Below are positions 1-8,698 of a stretch of 36,488 nt of DNA, piece after piece (the first letter of the stretch is position 1; each line of letters starts with the position of its first letter). The stretch spans positions 1 through 36,488 of the forward strand of contig CALVGV010000023.1 of the NCBI GenBank assembly GCA_944327195.1. Direction: 5' to 3'. Source of the stretch: an uncultured Limosilactobacillus sp. (lineage in GTDB: Bacteria; Bacillota; Bacilli; Lactobacillales; Lactobacillaceae). The position numbers and the translations under genes are program-made. The notes beneath the pieces are model-generated. The model was not told where the DNA came from. It saw only the letters and a program-made list of their open reading frames with translations, and did not search any database.

Positions 1-148
1 AGCACAGATCGAGGCACTTGTCATGACGAATAATCTAGCAAAATTTGGAATGTTACAAACTAGCAATTGACGTATTCATTATAAATTTTACCGGCTGGAT
101 TTAATAGCCACTAAGGGCAAAATGTTATCCCCACTCCGAGCGTAAACG

Positions 149-196
149 AAAAGGCGGACCACCATTTGAGTCGCAACTCAACGACGGTCCGCCTTT
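149..196 (-). terminator. intrinsic terminator after the FRG-domain gene
   Basis: A 10-bp GC-rich stem (arms at 151-160 and 187-196) encloses a second 6-bp stem, TTGAGT/ACTCAA, with a 4-nt loop. Read on the minus strand it ends in a T-rich tail (CCTTTTCGTTT). It lies about 60 bases past the stop codon of the FRG-domain gene, so it most likely ends that transcript. The rest of 1-258 shows no supported gene. Confidence 0.75.
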
Positions 197-258
197 AATC
201 TTGGTAATGCCTTCTGATGCATAAGCTATAAGTTGGCTTCAAAGAGTTTGTAGAGAAT

Positions 259-1752
259 TTACTCAGTACCCTTCCTTGTATCTTCGGTATTAAATTCAAA
301 TGGTCTAAATCCATGTACCAAGGGTTCGGTATCGGCTCTTTGAATAAAATCACCGTTTATTTTCTCATAGTCAATTCCATATGCATCTCTCACTTTTACG
401 GGTTGTACACCTGTTGCAGGCATAACAACCCTGCCAACAATCTTATTGCCATTAAATTTTGATTCTATTTTTTCTAAGCAAAGTTGATCTCGAACAGTTA
501 GCCTTTTTGTGTGTTCAGGTTCGTTCCCAAACCGATAAGATAATAGCAACTTAGTCCCATTCATTAGGTTTGTACTAATAGCTAAATTGCTACCATCAAG
601 GGAAACGTCTAAATAAACTTGCTTAGCATTTTTATCAAGTGGCAAATGCTTGTACTTGACATTTTGATGAGAGCAGTTAGCTGAAAAAAGTGAATCCTCA
701 CTAAGTTCTTCTAGCATCCAATTTTTGTACTTTTTTCCCTTCCACCCGTAATTTTGCTCTTGGTTAAGGAATTCTTTGTACCAGTGGAGACTCAAAGAGT
801 AGTGGTAACTACTCGAGTCACTTCTCTTGAAAAACATCCAAACGACATCTGCACGACTATTTTCAGCAATTTGATACCCTACTTTTTTCATTTCATCAAC
901 AGTCATTAAGGTCTTATACTCAACAGTCACTGAGTATTGAGTATAAGACTTATGTGGCCATTTCTCATCAACCAAAACGGTGTTTTTAGTAGGCAATGTA
1001 TCATATTGTTTGTCAGTTTCTTTAATGCCAAATAGTCGATCTTTTGTGTACCCACGTGCCTTTAGTTCTTTTCGTATCCTTTGTTGATATTCAAAGGGAA
1101 TCACAATTTCTTCGTAGGAACTGTCATTTTCAAAAGGCACAATGCCTATAATTTCCCCTCCTTCTATTTTGTTTGCAGGAACTGCAAAAGTCCCTTCTTG
1201 TGCCTTCATTCTTTGATTGTCTATATCTTTAATTGTATTAGGGCGAATGAAGATACCATGCTTTAAAATGCTTTTAGCCTTTTCAATGCTTATGGTAGAG
1301 CCATTTTCTTCATTATAGGCGTTAACAATTGATGCTATATCCCGATCGTTCTGAGTTGCAACAAAAGAGGCCAATTTTACCTCATCTGACTTCGCATCAT
1401 AACTAGAACGTATTAGAACATAAAGGCTCGCATCCTCTCTCGTATCATGCTGAGTAGCAAAAAACAAAGCTACTAAGGGATCCGTAGTAAAATCCAAAAA
1501 CCTTGTAGGTACACCATCGTGCTGCATTTTCGCTAAGGTCTGCACAGTGTTTTTATTTGAGCTTTGATATCTGCGATAAGTGTATGGCTCCGATAAATAG
1601 TTCTTATCATCCCGTGCTACTGATGGGATCATATTAGGGAACTTTGATAGCTATCCCCTGTAGAATAAACTTCCCTGATTTTTGTAGCTTCTGTATTTAT
1701 CCAAATACTCTAATAGTTGATCAACGGAAATAATTTGATGCTCTTTTACCAA
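259..1752 (-). pseudogene. FRG-domain protein, interrupted by an in-frame amber codon
   Basis: The frame can be followed from a TTG at 1750-1752, eight bases after an AGGAGG, to the TAA at 259-261 (497 codons). Codon 34 (1651-1653) is TAG. It falls directly after Phe-Tyr-Arg-Gly, where FRG-domain proteins normally continue with Gln, so a C-to-T change of CAG is the simplest explanation. Downstream the frame stays open and keeps the second family block, QHDGVPTRFLDFTTDPLVAL, at about residues 77-96. The first ATG after the stop (1632) has no ribosome-binding site and would lose the motif that names the domain. The C-terminal half is not recognised. FRG domains occur in accessory and phage-related proteins of unclear biochemistry; a defence role is only a guess. 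The gene is clearly more AT-rich than its neighbours, which suggests transfer. Alternatives are a sequencing error or amber readthrough. Confidence 0.78.
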
Positions 1753-1760
1753 GAGGTTTG

Positions 1761-1766
1761 CCTCCT
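1761..1766 (-). promoter_or_regulatory. Shine-Dalgarno site fixing the original FRG-gene start
   Basis: A perfect AGGAGG on the minus strand lies eight bases before the TTG at 1750-1752. The 33 codons from there to the amber codon read as plausible protein ending in Phe-Tyr-Arg-Gly. This supports the upstream TTG, not the internal ATG at 1632, as the ancestral start. Confidence 0.7.
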
Positions 1767-1940
1767 TTCAAAATACTATTCAATAACGCTCTACCTTGCT
1801 TAACCTGAAGCAACCCCTAGATAAATTTAGTTACCCAGGACCACGCTAAACCATCCTCGTCGTTAGTAGCTACTAGCGGCTAAAGTCCCTGAAAGCAACG
1901 ACCTGAAAAGCCACCGTTCATATCGTTGTTTTTCATCGAG

Positions 1941-1987
1941 AAAAAGAAAGAGCCCTCAACATCGTTCTAGACAACGGAGGTACCCTT
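1941..1987 (-). terminator. probable terminator after rlmD
   Basis: On the minus strand AAAGGGT, a bulged A, CCTC and CGTT pair with AACG, GAGG and GCTCTTT, with a five-base bulge on the 3' side, followed by CTTTCTTTTT. It lies about 35 bases past the rlmD stop. The stem is imperfect, with two G-U pairs, so the call is moderate. The rest of 1767-2018 holds no recognisable gene. Confidence 0.5.
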
Positions 1988-2018
1988 TCAAGTTCAATAA
2001 ATTCTGGTATAACGCGGA

Positions 2019-3389
2019 CTAATTCATTTTCTCCAATAAAGTAACGCTCTCCACATGCGTCGTCTGCGGGAACTGGTCAACCGGCTGGATCGGCTTGCTT
2101 ACCCGGTAGCCGGCCGCCTGGAAGCGCACCAGGTCGCGGACCAGGGTTGCCGGGTTGCAGGAGACGTAGATCACCTTCTGCGGCCCCATCTTGCCGGCGG
2201 CCTCGATCAGGCTCTCGTCGAGGCCCTTGCGCGGCGGGTCAACGATCAAGACGTCCGGCTTCAGACCGACCGCCTGCCACTTTTGCATCTGCTCCTCGGC
2301 CTTGCCAACCACGAATTCCGCGTTTTCGATCCCGTTGTATTCAGCGTTTTGCTTGGCGTCGGCGATCGCCTCCGGCACGATCTCCACCCCGTAGACCTGC
2401 TTGGCGTGCTTGGCCACCGCCAGCGAAATCGTCCCGATCCCGCAGTAGGCGTCGATCACCGTCTGGCTGCCGTCCAGCTCCGCCTGGTCGATTGCCGTTT
2501 GGTAGAGGCGCTCGGTTTGCTGCGGGTTGACCTGGTAGAAGGAAAGGGGCGAAATCTTGAAGTCGATTCCCAGCAGCTGGTCCTCGATCGTCGCCTGCCC
2601 CCAGAGGACGTGGTTTTCTAACCCGAGGAGCTTGTTGGTCCGTTGGCCGTTGACGTTTTGAATCAGGCTTGTAAGCTCCGGCACCCGCTCGCGGATGGCG
2701 GCGACGATTTCCTCCCGGTGGGATAGCTTGGCCGTCCGGGTAACCAGGACGACCATCACCTGGTGGGAGTAGTAACCGCGCCGGACCATGATCGTCCGCA
2801 AATCACCGCGGTGGTGCTCCTCGTCGTAGGGGGTCAGGCGGTACTGGCGGGCAACGTTGCGGACGGCGAGGATCGCCTGGTCAATCTTTGGGTCCTGGAT
2901 GTAGAAGTCTTCGATCGGCACCAGGTCGTGGCTGCCGCGCTTGTAGAAGCCGGTCGTCAGCTTGCCGCGGATCAGTTTCACCGGCACCTGGGCCTTATTG
3001 CGGTAGTGGTCGGGCCGCTTCATCCCCATCGTTTCGGCCACCGGCAGGTCGAGGTGGGCCTTTTGCAGGAGGTCAACGATCAGCTTGCGCTTGAAGGCCA
3101 GCTGGGCCGGGTAGGCCAGGTGGCCGAGCGGGGCGATCCCGGTTTGCAGGTAGCGCTGGTCCTTTAGGTCCACCCGGTCGGGGCTCTTGGAATGCCACTC
3201 CAGCACCCGCCCCCAGGCGAAGTTCTTCGTCAACTTGGTAACCACGAAGGTAACCTCTTCTCCCGGCAGGGCGTTGGGCAAGAAGATCGGGTAGTGGTCG
3301 ACCTTGATCACCCCGTTGCCCTGGTAGGTGAGGTCGGCCACGACCCCGGTCCGCTTCTCCTGCTTGTGGACTGGCAGCTGCACCTTCAT
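2019..3389 (-). CDS. rlmD: 23S rRNA (uracil-C5)-methyltransferase, RlmD/RlmCD type
   Basis: 456 aa, full length for the RumA/TrmA family, which uses SAM to methylate C5 of specific uridines in 23S rRNA. An N-terminal TRAM-like RNA-binding segment covers about residues 10-65. The SAM-binding motif DAYCGIGTISLAV lies near 312-324, followed by DPPRKGLDE at 384-392 and SCNPATL with the nucleophile Cys411; Glu447 is the likely general base. Where E. coli RlmD has its Fe-S cysteines, this protein reads LQTGIAPLGHLAYPAQL (81-97) with none, so it should lack the cluster, as streptococcal RlmCD does. The ATG is preceded by GAGGAGG at seven bases. It is the last gene of the gat-dagK-rlmD run. By analogy with Gram-positive RlmCD it may modify both U747 and U1939; that is inference. 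Confidence 0.93.
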   Translation of the reverse strand: MKVQLPVHKQEKRTGVVADLTYQGNGVIKVDHYPIFLPNALPGEEVTFVVTKLTKNFAWGRVLEWHSKSPDRVDLKDQRYLQTGIAPLGHLAYPAQLAFKRKLIVDLLQKAHLDLPVAETMGMKRPDHYRNKAQVPVKLIRGKLTTGFYKRGSHDLVPIEDFYIQDPKIDQAILAVRNVARQYRLTPYDEEHHRGDLRTIMVRRGYYSHQVMVVLVTRTAKLSHREEIVAAIRERVPELTSLIQNVNGQRTNKLLGLENHVLWGQATIEDQLLGIDFKISPLSFYQVNPQQTERLYQTAIDQAELDGSQTVIDAYCGIGTISLAVAKHAKQVYGVEIVPEAIADAKQNAEYNGIENAEFVVGKAEEQMQKWQAVGLKPDVLIVDPPRKGLDESLIEAAGKMGPQKVIYVSCNPATLVRDLVRFQAAGYRVSKPIQPVDQFPQTTHVESVTLLEKMN

Positions 3390-3424
3390 AGTAATTCCTC
3401 CTCAAATAATCTGGTATGTAGCGA

Positions 3425-3459
3425 AAGGAGGCCGGGAAAACTCCCAGCCTCTTTTTTTG
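3425..3459 (-). terminator. hairpin between dagK and rlmD
   Basis: GAGGC-C-GGGA pairs with TCCC-A-GCCTC around an AAAAC loop. The stronger T-run (seven T) follows it on the plus strand; on the minus strand the tail is only CTTT. No plus-strand gene is present, so it probably acts as a weak or bidirectional terminator of the gat-dagK transcript. Confidence 0.5.
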
Positions 3460-3488
3460 CGGGAAGACGGTGCCTCCCTTGATTAATT

Positions 3489-4484
3489 TTACTTGTCGGC
3501 GTCCATCTCGTCGACCCCGCGCATGAAGTCCTCCTCGTAGCGGCGCATGTCGGCCGTCAGCGACGACTGCGGCAGCTGGTCGAGGTCGGCGACCACTTCC
3601 AGGTGCTGGTGAAGGTTAACAAAGTGCATCGGGGCGTCGCCGCCGTACTCACCGTCGAGGTTAATCATCAGGCGGTCCTTTTCGTCGAGCGGGGTCACCT
3701 CAACGTCCTTGGCCTTGACGTAGATCACCCGCGGGTCGTCGACGTGGGTCCCCTTCAGGGCCTTGGCCATCAGCTGGAGCATCCCGCCCAGCGAGCTGTC
3801 CTTGACGATGATCAGGGAGAAGTTGCCGTCGTCGAGCGAGGCGTCGGGCACGATCTGCTCGAAACCGCCGACCGAGTTGGTCAGGGCCAAGAAGATCGTC
3901 GAGGCCTTGCCGCGGAACTCCTGGCCGTCGTACTTGACGCTGACTTCGACCGGCTTGATCTGCGGCAAGAGTTCGGCACCGCGGACGAAGTAGGCCGCGT
4001 AGCCAAAGAGCGATTTCATCTGCGAGGGCACGTCGTAGGTCAGCTCGGTCAGCTTGCCGCCGGCGGCGATGTTCATGAAGTAGTTCTCGTTGGCCTTGCC
4101 GATGTCGATCTTGAAGCGGTTGGCCGGCTTCAGGATCAGCTTGGCCGCCGCCACCGGGTCCTCGCGGGGAACCCGCAGGGCGCGGGCGTAGTCGTTGGTC
4201 GTCCCGGCCGGGATGATCGCCAAGGTCGGCCGGTGCTTGAGGCCGGCGATCCCGTTGATCACCTCGTTGAGGGTGCCGTCGCCGCCGGCGGCCACGATCA
4301 GGTCAAAGCCCTCCTTGGCCGCCCGGGTGGCCTCGTTCTTGGCCGAGTCCGGCTCCGGGGTGGTGGCAAAGGCGCTGGTTTCGTAGCCGGCCTGCTCGTA
4401 GACCGCCAGGATGTCGACCAGGTCGCTACGCAGGGCTTCGCGGCCGGAGGTTGGGTTGTAAATAATGCGGGCGCGCTTTCGCAT
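3489..4484 (-). CDS. dagK: diacylglycerol kinase family lipid kinase (DgkB/DagK)
   Basis: 331 aa. The nucleotide-binding signature GGDGTLNEVINGIAG lies at 67-81 after an N-terminal IIYNPTSGRE, as expected of the DAGK_cat / DgkB-YegS family. It phosphorylates diacylglycerol to phosphatidate, recycling the diacylglycerol released during lipoteichoic acid synthesis at the inner face of the membrane. Two ATGs lie six bases apart. The SD (AGGGGAGGG) touches the first and is about six bases from the second, and the second begins MRKRARIIYNPTSG as in relatives, so the second is taken as the start. It begins 13 bases after the gatB stop, so it is co-transcribed with gatCAB, an arrangement shared with Bacillus (gatCAB-dgkB). 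Confidence 0.93.
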   Translation of the reverse strand: MRKRARIIYNPTSGREALRSDLVDILAVYEQAGYETSAFATTPEPDSAKNEATRAAKEGFDLIVAAGGDGTLNEVINGIAGLKHRPTLAIIPAGTTNDYARALRVPREDPVAAAKLILKPANRFKIDIGKANENYFMNIAAGGKLTELTYDVPSQMKSLFGYAAYFVRGAELLPQIKPVEVSVKYDGQEFRGKASTIFLALTNSVGGFEQIVPDASLDDGNFSLIIVKDSSLGGMLQLMAKALKGTHVDDPRVIYVKAKDVEVTPLDEKDRLMINLDGEYGGDAPMHFVNLHQHLEVVADLDQLPQSSLTADMRRYEEDFMRGVDEMDADK

Positions 4485-4497
4485 GCTCATCCCTCCC

Positions 4498-5922
4498 CTA
4501 GCGGGCGTTGAGTGACTTCATCAGCAACTGGTTAACGATCTTCGGGTTGGCCTTCCCGCGGGTTTGCTTCATGATCTGGCCAACCAGGAAGCCGATCGCG
4601 CGGTCCTTCCCGTTCTTGAAGTCGATAATCGATTGCTCGTTGTTGTCGAGAACGTCGTCGATGATCGGTTGCAGTTCGGCCGGGTCCGACATTTGCACCA
4701 GCCCGTGGGCCTTGGCAAAGGCGGCCGGTTCCTCGCCGTCGATGATCCCGGCAAAGACCTTCTTGGCCATCTTGGAGGAAATGGTGCCGTTGTCGATCAG
4801 CTTTACCATCCCCGCCAGGTGGTCCGGCGTCAGCTTGGTGTCTTGCAAGTCAACGTGCTCGTCGTTGAGGTAGGAGTTGACGTCGTTCATCAGGTAGTTG
4901 GCCAAGCGCTTGGCGTCGGCGCCGGTGGCCACGGCGGCCTCGAAGAAGTCGGCCATTTCCTTGGTCTGGGTCAGCACCATCGCGTCGTAGTCAGTCAGAC
5001 CGAGGTCCTTGACGTAGTGTTCGCGCCGTTCGCCCGGCATCTGCGGCATTTCACCGCGGATTTCTTCGATCCATTCGTCGGCCACTTCCAGCGGCGGCAG
5101 GTCCGGTTCCGGGAAGTAACGGTAGTCGTCGCTCCCCTCCTTGGTCCGCATTGAAACGGTCGTCTTGGTCGGTTCGTCGTAGCGGCGGGTTTCCTGAACG
5201 ATCTTGCCGCCGGAGAGGATCACCGCCTGGTGGCGCTTCTGCTCAAATTCGAGGGCGTTCTTGACGAAGTTGAAGGAGTTGATGTTCTTCATTTCGGTCT
5301 TGGTGCCGAACTTATCGGAGCCGATCGGGCGGACCGAGATGTTGGTGTCGACCCGCATCGACCCCTCTTCCATCTTGACGTCAGAGATCCCGGTGAACTG
5401 GATCCGCTGGCGCAGGGCTTCCAGGTAGGCAACCGCCTCTTCCGGCGAGGCGATGTCGGGCTTGGAGACGATTTCGATCAGCGGCGTCCCCTGCCGGTTC
5501 AGGTCGACGTAGGAGTACTGGCCGGTGTGGGTGTTCTTGCCGGCGTCTTCTTCGATGTGCATTTCGGCAATCCCGATCTTCTTCTTCTTGCCGTTGACCT
5601 CGATTTCAATCCAGCCGTCGTGGGCGATCGGCGTTTCCGACTGGGTGATTTGGTAGGCCTTCGGGTTGTCCGGGTAGAAGTAGTTCTTGCGGTCGAAGTG
5701 CATGTGCTTGCTGATCTGGGCGTGCAGGGCCAGGCCGGCCATGATCCCGTCGCGCACGACCCCCTTGTTGAGGCTCGGCAATACCCCCGGGTACCCCCAG
5801 TCAATCACGTTGGTGTTTTCGTTCGGGGCGACCCCGTAGGAAACCGGGGACGGACTGTAAATTTTTGACTTGGTCTTCAGTTCCACGTGGACTTCCAGCC
5901 CGATGGTGGTTTCAAAGTTCAT
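4498..5922 (-). CDS. gatB: Asp-tRNA(Asn)/Glu-tRNA(Gln) amidotransferase subunit B
   Basis: 474 aa, normal length. GatB binds the mischarged Glu-tRNA(Gln) or Asp-tRNA(Asn) and phosphorylates the acyl group, which is then amidated with ammonia from GatA. Family landmarks are [19 protein letters not shown] at the N-terminus, [13 protein letters not shown] and [18 protein letters not shown] in the catalytic cradle, and a C-terminal YqeY-like tail domain. The ATG is one base after the gatA stop codon and uses a GGGGGG run inside the last gatA codons as SD, so the two are probably translationally coupled. Confidence 0.97.
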   Translation of the reverse strand: MNFETTIGLEVHVELKTKSKIYSPSPVSYGVAPNENTNVIDWGYPGVLPSLNKGVVRDGIMAGLALHAQISKHMHFDRKNYFYPDNPKAYQITQSETPIAHDGWIEIEVNGKKKKIGIAEMHIEEDAGKNTHTGQYSYVDLNRQGTPLIEIVSKPDIASPEEAVAYLEALRQRIQFTGISDVKMEEGSMRVDTNISVRPIGSDKFGTKTEMKNINSFNFVKNALEFEQKRHQAVILSGGKIVQETRRYDEPTKTTVSMRTKEGSDDYRYFPEPDLPPLEVADEWIEEIRGEMPQMPGERREHYVKDLGLTDYDAMVLTQTKEMADFFEAAVATGADAKRLANYLMNDVNSYLNDEHVDLQDTKLTPDHLAGMVKLIDNGTISSKMAKKVFAGIIDGEEPAAFAKAHGLVQMSDPAELQPIIDDVLDNNEQSIIDFKNGKDRAIGFLVGQIMKQTRGKANPKIVNQLLMKSLNAR

Positions 5923-5923
5923 C

Positions 5924-7396
5924 TTAGTTTTGCCCCCCTAACCGTGGTGTTTGCTTGTGGAAATCGGTCGTCTGTTCAAAGACGTAGCCGGCGTCGTAAA
6001 CTGCTTGCTCGTCGAAGGCCTTACCGATGATTTGCAGGCCAACCGGCAGGCCGTTTTGCTTGGAGAAGCCGGCCGGAATCGACATCCCCGGCAGGCCGGC
6101 CATGTTGGCGGTGACCGTCAGGAGGTCGTTTAGGTACATCTTGTTCGGGTCGCTGCTTTCCTCACCGACCTTGAAGGCGGTCGAAACCGCGGTTGGCCCC
6201 ATGATCAGGTCGTGGTCGGCCAGGACCTTGGTGAAGTCGTCAGCGATCAGGCGGCGAACCTTGGCGGCCTTGGCGAAGTAGGCGTCGTAGGAACCGGCCG
6301 ACAGGGAGAAGGTCCCGAGCATGATCCGGCGCTTAACTTCGGCCCCAAAGCCTTCGCTGCGGGTGCGGACGTAGACGTCTTCCAGGTTCTTGACGTCCTC
6401 GGCGCGGAAGCCGTAGCGGATCCCGTCGTAGCGTTGCAGGTTCGAGGAGGCTTCCGAGGAGGCCAGGATGTAGTAGGCCGGGATCCCGTACTTGGTGTGC
6501 GGCATCGAAACCTCGTCGATGATCGCGCCCAGCGATTCGTAGTGCTTGAGGGCGGCCTCAACCACTTCCTTGACGTCGGCGTCGATCCCCTCGCCGAAGT
6601 ATTCCTTCGGCACGGCAATCTTGAGCCCCTTGACGTCGGCCTTGGCCAGGTTGGCGGCAAAGTGCGGCACTTCCTTCTTGGCGCTGGTCAGGTCGTGCTC
6701 GTCGCGGCCGGCGATCGCCTCCAGCAGGTAAGCATTGTCCTTAACCGAGCGGCTCAGCCAGCCGACCTGGTCGAAGGAGGAACCGAAGGCGATGATCCCC
6801 CAGCGGGAAACCCGCCCGTAGGTTGGCTTCATCCCGACCACCCCGGTGAAGGAGGCCGGTTGGCGGATTGACCCCCCGGTGTCGGTCCCGAGGGCGGCCA
6901 GAACGTCCCCGGCGGCCACGGCGGCAGCCGAACCACCCGAAGACCCACCCGGCACCCGGGTCAGGTCCCACGGGTTCTTGGTGGTCTGGAAGGCCGAGTT
7001 TTCGGTCGACGAGCCCATCGCAAATTCGTCGAGGTTGGTCTTGCCGACGTTGATCACGCCCGCGGCGGCCAGCTTTTCAACCACGGTGGCGTCGTAAACC
7101 GGCTTGAAGTTGGCCAGCATCTTGGAGGCCGCGGTCGTCGTCAGCCCCTTGGTCACGATGTTGTCCTTCACCGCCAGCGGAATCCCGGCCAGCAGTTGGT
7201 CGTCCTTGATCCCGGCCTGGTCGATGGCGGCGGCCTGCTTCAATGCCGCCTCCTCATTGAGGGCCAAGAAGGCCTGCACTTGGTCGTCGGTAGCCTTGAT
7301 TTGGTCGAAGGCCGCCTTGGTCAACTCGCTGGCGCTGACCTGCTTGTTCACGAGGGCGGCGTGGAGTTGTTCAATATCGGTATCGTAAAATGCCAT
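5924..7396 (-). CDS. gatA: Asp-tRNA(Asn)/Glu-tRNA(Gln) amidotransferase subunit A
   Basis: 490 aa amidase-signature enzyme that hydrolyses glutamine and delivers ammonia to GatB. The catalytic triad is visible: Lys77 in LAVKDNI, the cis-Ser152 in PGGSSGGS, and the nucleophile Ser176 in [17 protein letters not shown]. The spacings (75 and 24 residues) match the S. aureus enzyme. The start ATG lies three bases after the gatC stop, with GAGG and AAGGA just ahead. It is the middle gene of gatC-gatA-gatB; organisms with this set normally lack glutaminyl-tRNA synthetase. Confidence 0.97.
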   Translation of the reverse strand: MAFYDTDIEQLHAALVNKQVSASELTKAAFDQIKATDDQVQAFLALNEEAALKQAAAIDQAGIKDDQLLAGIPLAVKDNIVTKGLTTTAASKMLANFKPVYDATVVEKLAAAGVINVGKTNLDEFAMGSSTENSAFQTTKNPWDLTRVPGGSSGGSAAAVAAGDVLAALGTDTGGSIRQPASFTGVVGMKPTYGRVSRWGIIAFGSSFDQVGWLSRSVKDNAYLLEAIAGRDEHDLTSAKKEVPHFAANLAKADVKGLKIAVPKEYFGEGIDADVKEVVEAALKHYESLGAIIDEVSMPHTKYGIPAYYILASSEASSNLQRYDGIRYGFRAEDVKNLEDVYVRTRSEGFGAEVKRRIMLGTFSLSAGSYDAYFAKAAKVRRLIADDFTKVLADHDLIMGPTAVSTAFKVGEESSDPNKMYLNDLLTVTANMAGLPGMSIPAGFSKQNGLPVGLQIIGKAFDEQAVYDAGYVFEQTTDFHKQTPRLGGQN

Positions 7397-7399
7397 TCC

Positions 7400-7705
7400 T
7401 TAATCCTCGCTTTCGTCGATGATTGCCGGCACCTTGATCAGGCCGTTTTTCGTCTCCGGTGCGTTTTGCAAGAGGGCTTCCTTTTGACCGCTCTTTTCGG
7501 CCACGTCCTCGCGCATCCCGTTGACCTCCGTCGTCGGGGAATACATTGGTTCCACCCCGGTGGTGTCCATCTGTTGCAGGTCGTCAAACAGGTGCATCGT
7601 TTCTTCAAGCTGGGGAACAAATTGGTCCAGCTCCTGATCCGTAAAGGATAACTTTGCCAGTTCGGCAACGTGCTTGGCCGCCTCCCGGCCTAACTTTTCA
7701 GCCAT
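7400..7705 (-). CDS. gatC: Asp-tRNA(Asn)/Glu-tRNA(Gln) amidotransferase subunit C
   Basis: 101 aa from the ATG at 7703-7705 (MAEKLGREAAKHVAELAKLS). GatC is the small scaffold that wraps around GatA and joins it to GatB. The typical N-terminal helix, AKLSFTDQELDQFVPQLE, and a C-terminal MREDV-like segment (GMREDVAEKS) are present. An upstream in-frame start would add 13 residues not typical of the family and overlap the promoter, so it is rejected. AGAGG lies eight bases ahead. First gene of the gat-dagK operon. Confidence 0.94.
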   Translation of the reverse strand: MAEKLGREAAKHVAELAKLSFTDQELDQFVPQLEETMHLFDDLQQMDTTGVEPMYSPTTEVNGMREDVAEKSGQKEALLQNAPETKNGLIKVPAIIDESED

Positions 7706-7742
7706 TCTCCTAACCTCTTTTCCAATTGTTCGCAATAAAAAC

Positions 7743-7772
7743 ATTTTATCACAAGCGCGGGGGCCTTTTCAG
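7743..7772 (-). promoter_or_regulatory. probable gatC operon promoter
   Basis: On the minus strand an extended -10, TGA-TAAAAT (7743-7748 plus upstream TG), sits 18 bases after CTGAAA (7767-7772). The predicted start is about 30 bases before the gatC ATG. The -35 is weak; the extended -10 is the main support. Confidence 0.5.
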
Positions 7773-7826
7773 GTCTCAGCCGCCGAAATTTGCCTTTTCT
7801 TTCCTTCCCCGGCCGCGCAAGCGCTC

Positions 7827-8456
7827 TCAGTCGAAGTCGAAGTCGTAGTGGGTCCCCTCGTAAACATCGAGGTCCTCAAAGAGGTCGCGGAGGCGGTTGA
7901 ACTTGGCCCGGCTGGCGTCGAGCTGGACCTCGTTGGTGGCCAGAAAAAGGGGCAGGTCGTCCTCTTCCTCCTCGTCATCGGCCTGGACGGTGATGAAAAA
8001 GCCCAGCCCCTCCTGGCGAAAATAGCCGCCGCCTTCTTCCCACTCGACCTTCGGCCCCATCGTGCCGGTGGTTTCCAGGTAGTCCGGTCCCAGGTAGGCC
8101 CGGCCGCTACGGTGGACGCTCGGCGAACCGCCGGTGGTGGACACGTCGACCCCTTCCACCTCAACGATGTCTTCGAAAAACACCTCCTGGTATTCGTAAG
8201 TCCCATCCTCATCGAGGCGGTAGCAGAAAAAGGCCTCGTTTTTCAAATCGAAGAGGTAGCGGTAGCGCTCCACCTTATCGGCAAAGCGCCACTCCTTGGG
8301 CACCACTTCCCGGTATTCGTCGACGATCTGCTTGAGCTCGGCCGGCCAGACGTAGCCCTCGACCCCCTTGCGGCTCAGCTTCCAGAGAAGGTAGCCGATG
8401 CCAAAGATGCCGCCAAACAAGTAGAGCGGCCAGCAAAAACTTATCAGTTCAACCAT
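7827..8456 (-). CDS. hypothetical membrane-anchored protein
   Basis: 209 aa from the ATG at 8454-8456, which has a GGGGGGAG SD about five bases ahead. I do not recognise the family. One N-terminal hydrophobic helix (about residues 4-23, LISFCWPLYLFGGIFGIGYL) is followed by a positively charged KLSRKG, which suggests a signal anchor. The remainder is rich in acidic and aromatic residues (VEVEGVDV, DDEEEEDD near the C-terminus, ending YDFDFD) and looks like a soluble mixed alpha/beta domain with no Cys pairs or known catalytic motif. A longer frame runs upstream to 8606 but would be translated through a terminator hairpin, so it is not used. It has no tight operon link: a terminator separates it from galE, and gatC has its own promoter. 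Confidence 0.75.
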   Translation of the reverse strand: MVELISFCWPLYLFGGIFGIGYLLWKLSRKGVEGYVWPAELKQIVDEYREVVPKEWRFADKVERYRYLFDLKNEAFFCYRLDEDGTYEYQEVFFEDIVEVEGVDVSTTGGSPSVHRSGRAYLGPDYLETTGTMGPKVEWEEGGGYFRQEGLGFFITVQADDEEEEDDLPLFLATNEVQLDASRAKFNRLRDLFEDLDVYEGTHYDFDFD

Positions 8457-8523
8457 TTTTCTCCCCCCAATGATTCTCCTTAAATTGTAAGGGATTTCGT
8501 AGGAAGAAGGAAGCTGGGGACGC

Positions 8524-8554
8524 AAAAAGGGGCCGGCAATTTTGCCGAGCCCCT
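8524..8554 (-). terminator. strong intrinsic terminator
   Basis: Minus-strand GGGGC-T-CGGCA pairs with TGCCG-GCCCC and is followed by TTTTT (8524-8528). It is the second of two terminators between galE and the hypothetical gene, a belt-and-braces end to the galE transcript and the structured RNA upstream. Confidence 0.85.
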
Positions 8555-8584
8555 TTATTCTCCCAATATTACATTGCAATCGCG

Positions 8585-8680
8585 AAAAAAAGGGCGCTCC
8601 TAGCATCTAAGCAAGAACGAACTCCGGCCCGGTTCCCGTGCCAAAGCCCGTTCTCACTTAGCTGTACGGAGCGCTGAGAC
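8585..8680 (-). ncRNA. rod-like structured RNA with own terminator, 3' of galE
   Basis: On the minus strand an elongated hairpin is built from three helices: GCGCTCC/GGAGCGC (8668-8674 with 8594-8600), CTAAG/CTTAG (8657-8661 with 8607-8611) and AGAACG/CGTTCT (8649-8654 with 8614-8619). They are separated by symmetric 6x6 and 2x2 internal loops. The apical part can fold further (GGCTT-GG against CCGGGCC). The outer helix runs into CC plus seven T (8585-8591), so the 3' end should be a natural terminator. It begins about 25 bases after the galE stop. It may be the galE 3' UTR, a processed sRNA or an independent sRNA. I cannot assign it to a named RNA family. Confidence 0.6.
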
Positions 8681-8698
8681 CTTTTTTTCAGCTTAATT

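Noticed and set aside
2-70. Short plus-strand frame entering the window and ending TGA at 68-70
   Set aside because: About 22 codons without a recognisable motif; it might be the end of a mobile-element gene, but nothing in the window supports that.
1940-1990. T-box-like GGTACC and hairpin ahead of the FRG gene
   Set aside because: The core T-box sequence and specifier loop are absent; the structure is better explained as the rlmD terminator.
8457-8606. Fifty-codon N-terminal extension of the hypothetical membrane protein
   Set aside because: It would be translated through the strong terminator at 8524-8554, and the internal ATG has a clear SD and begins a signal-anchor helix.
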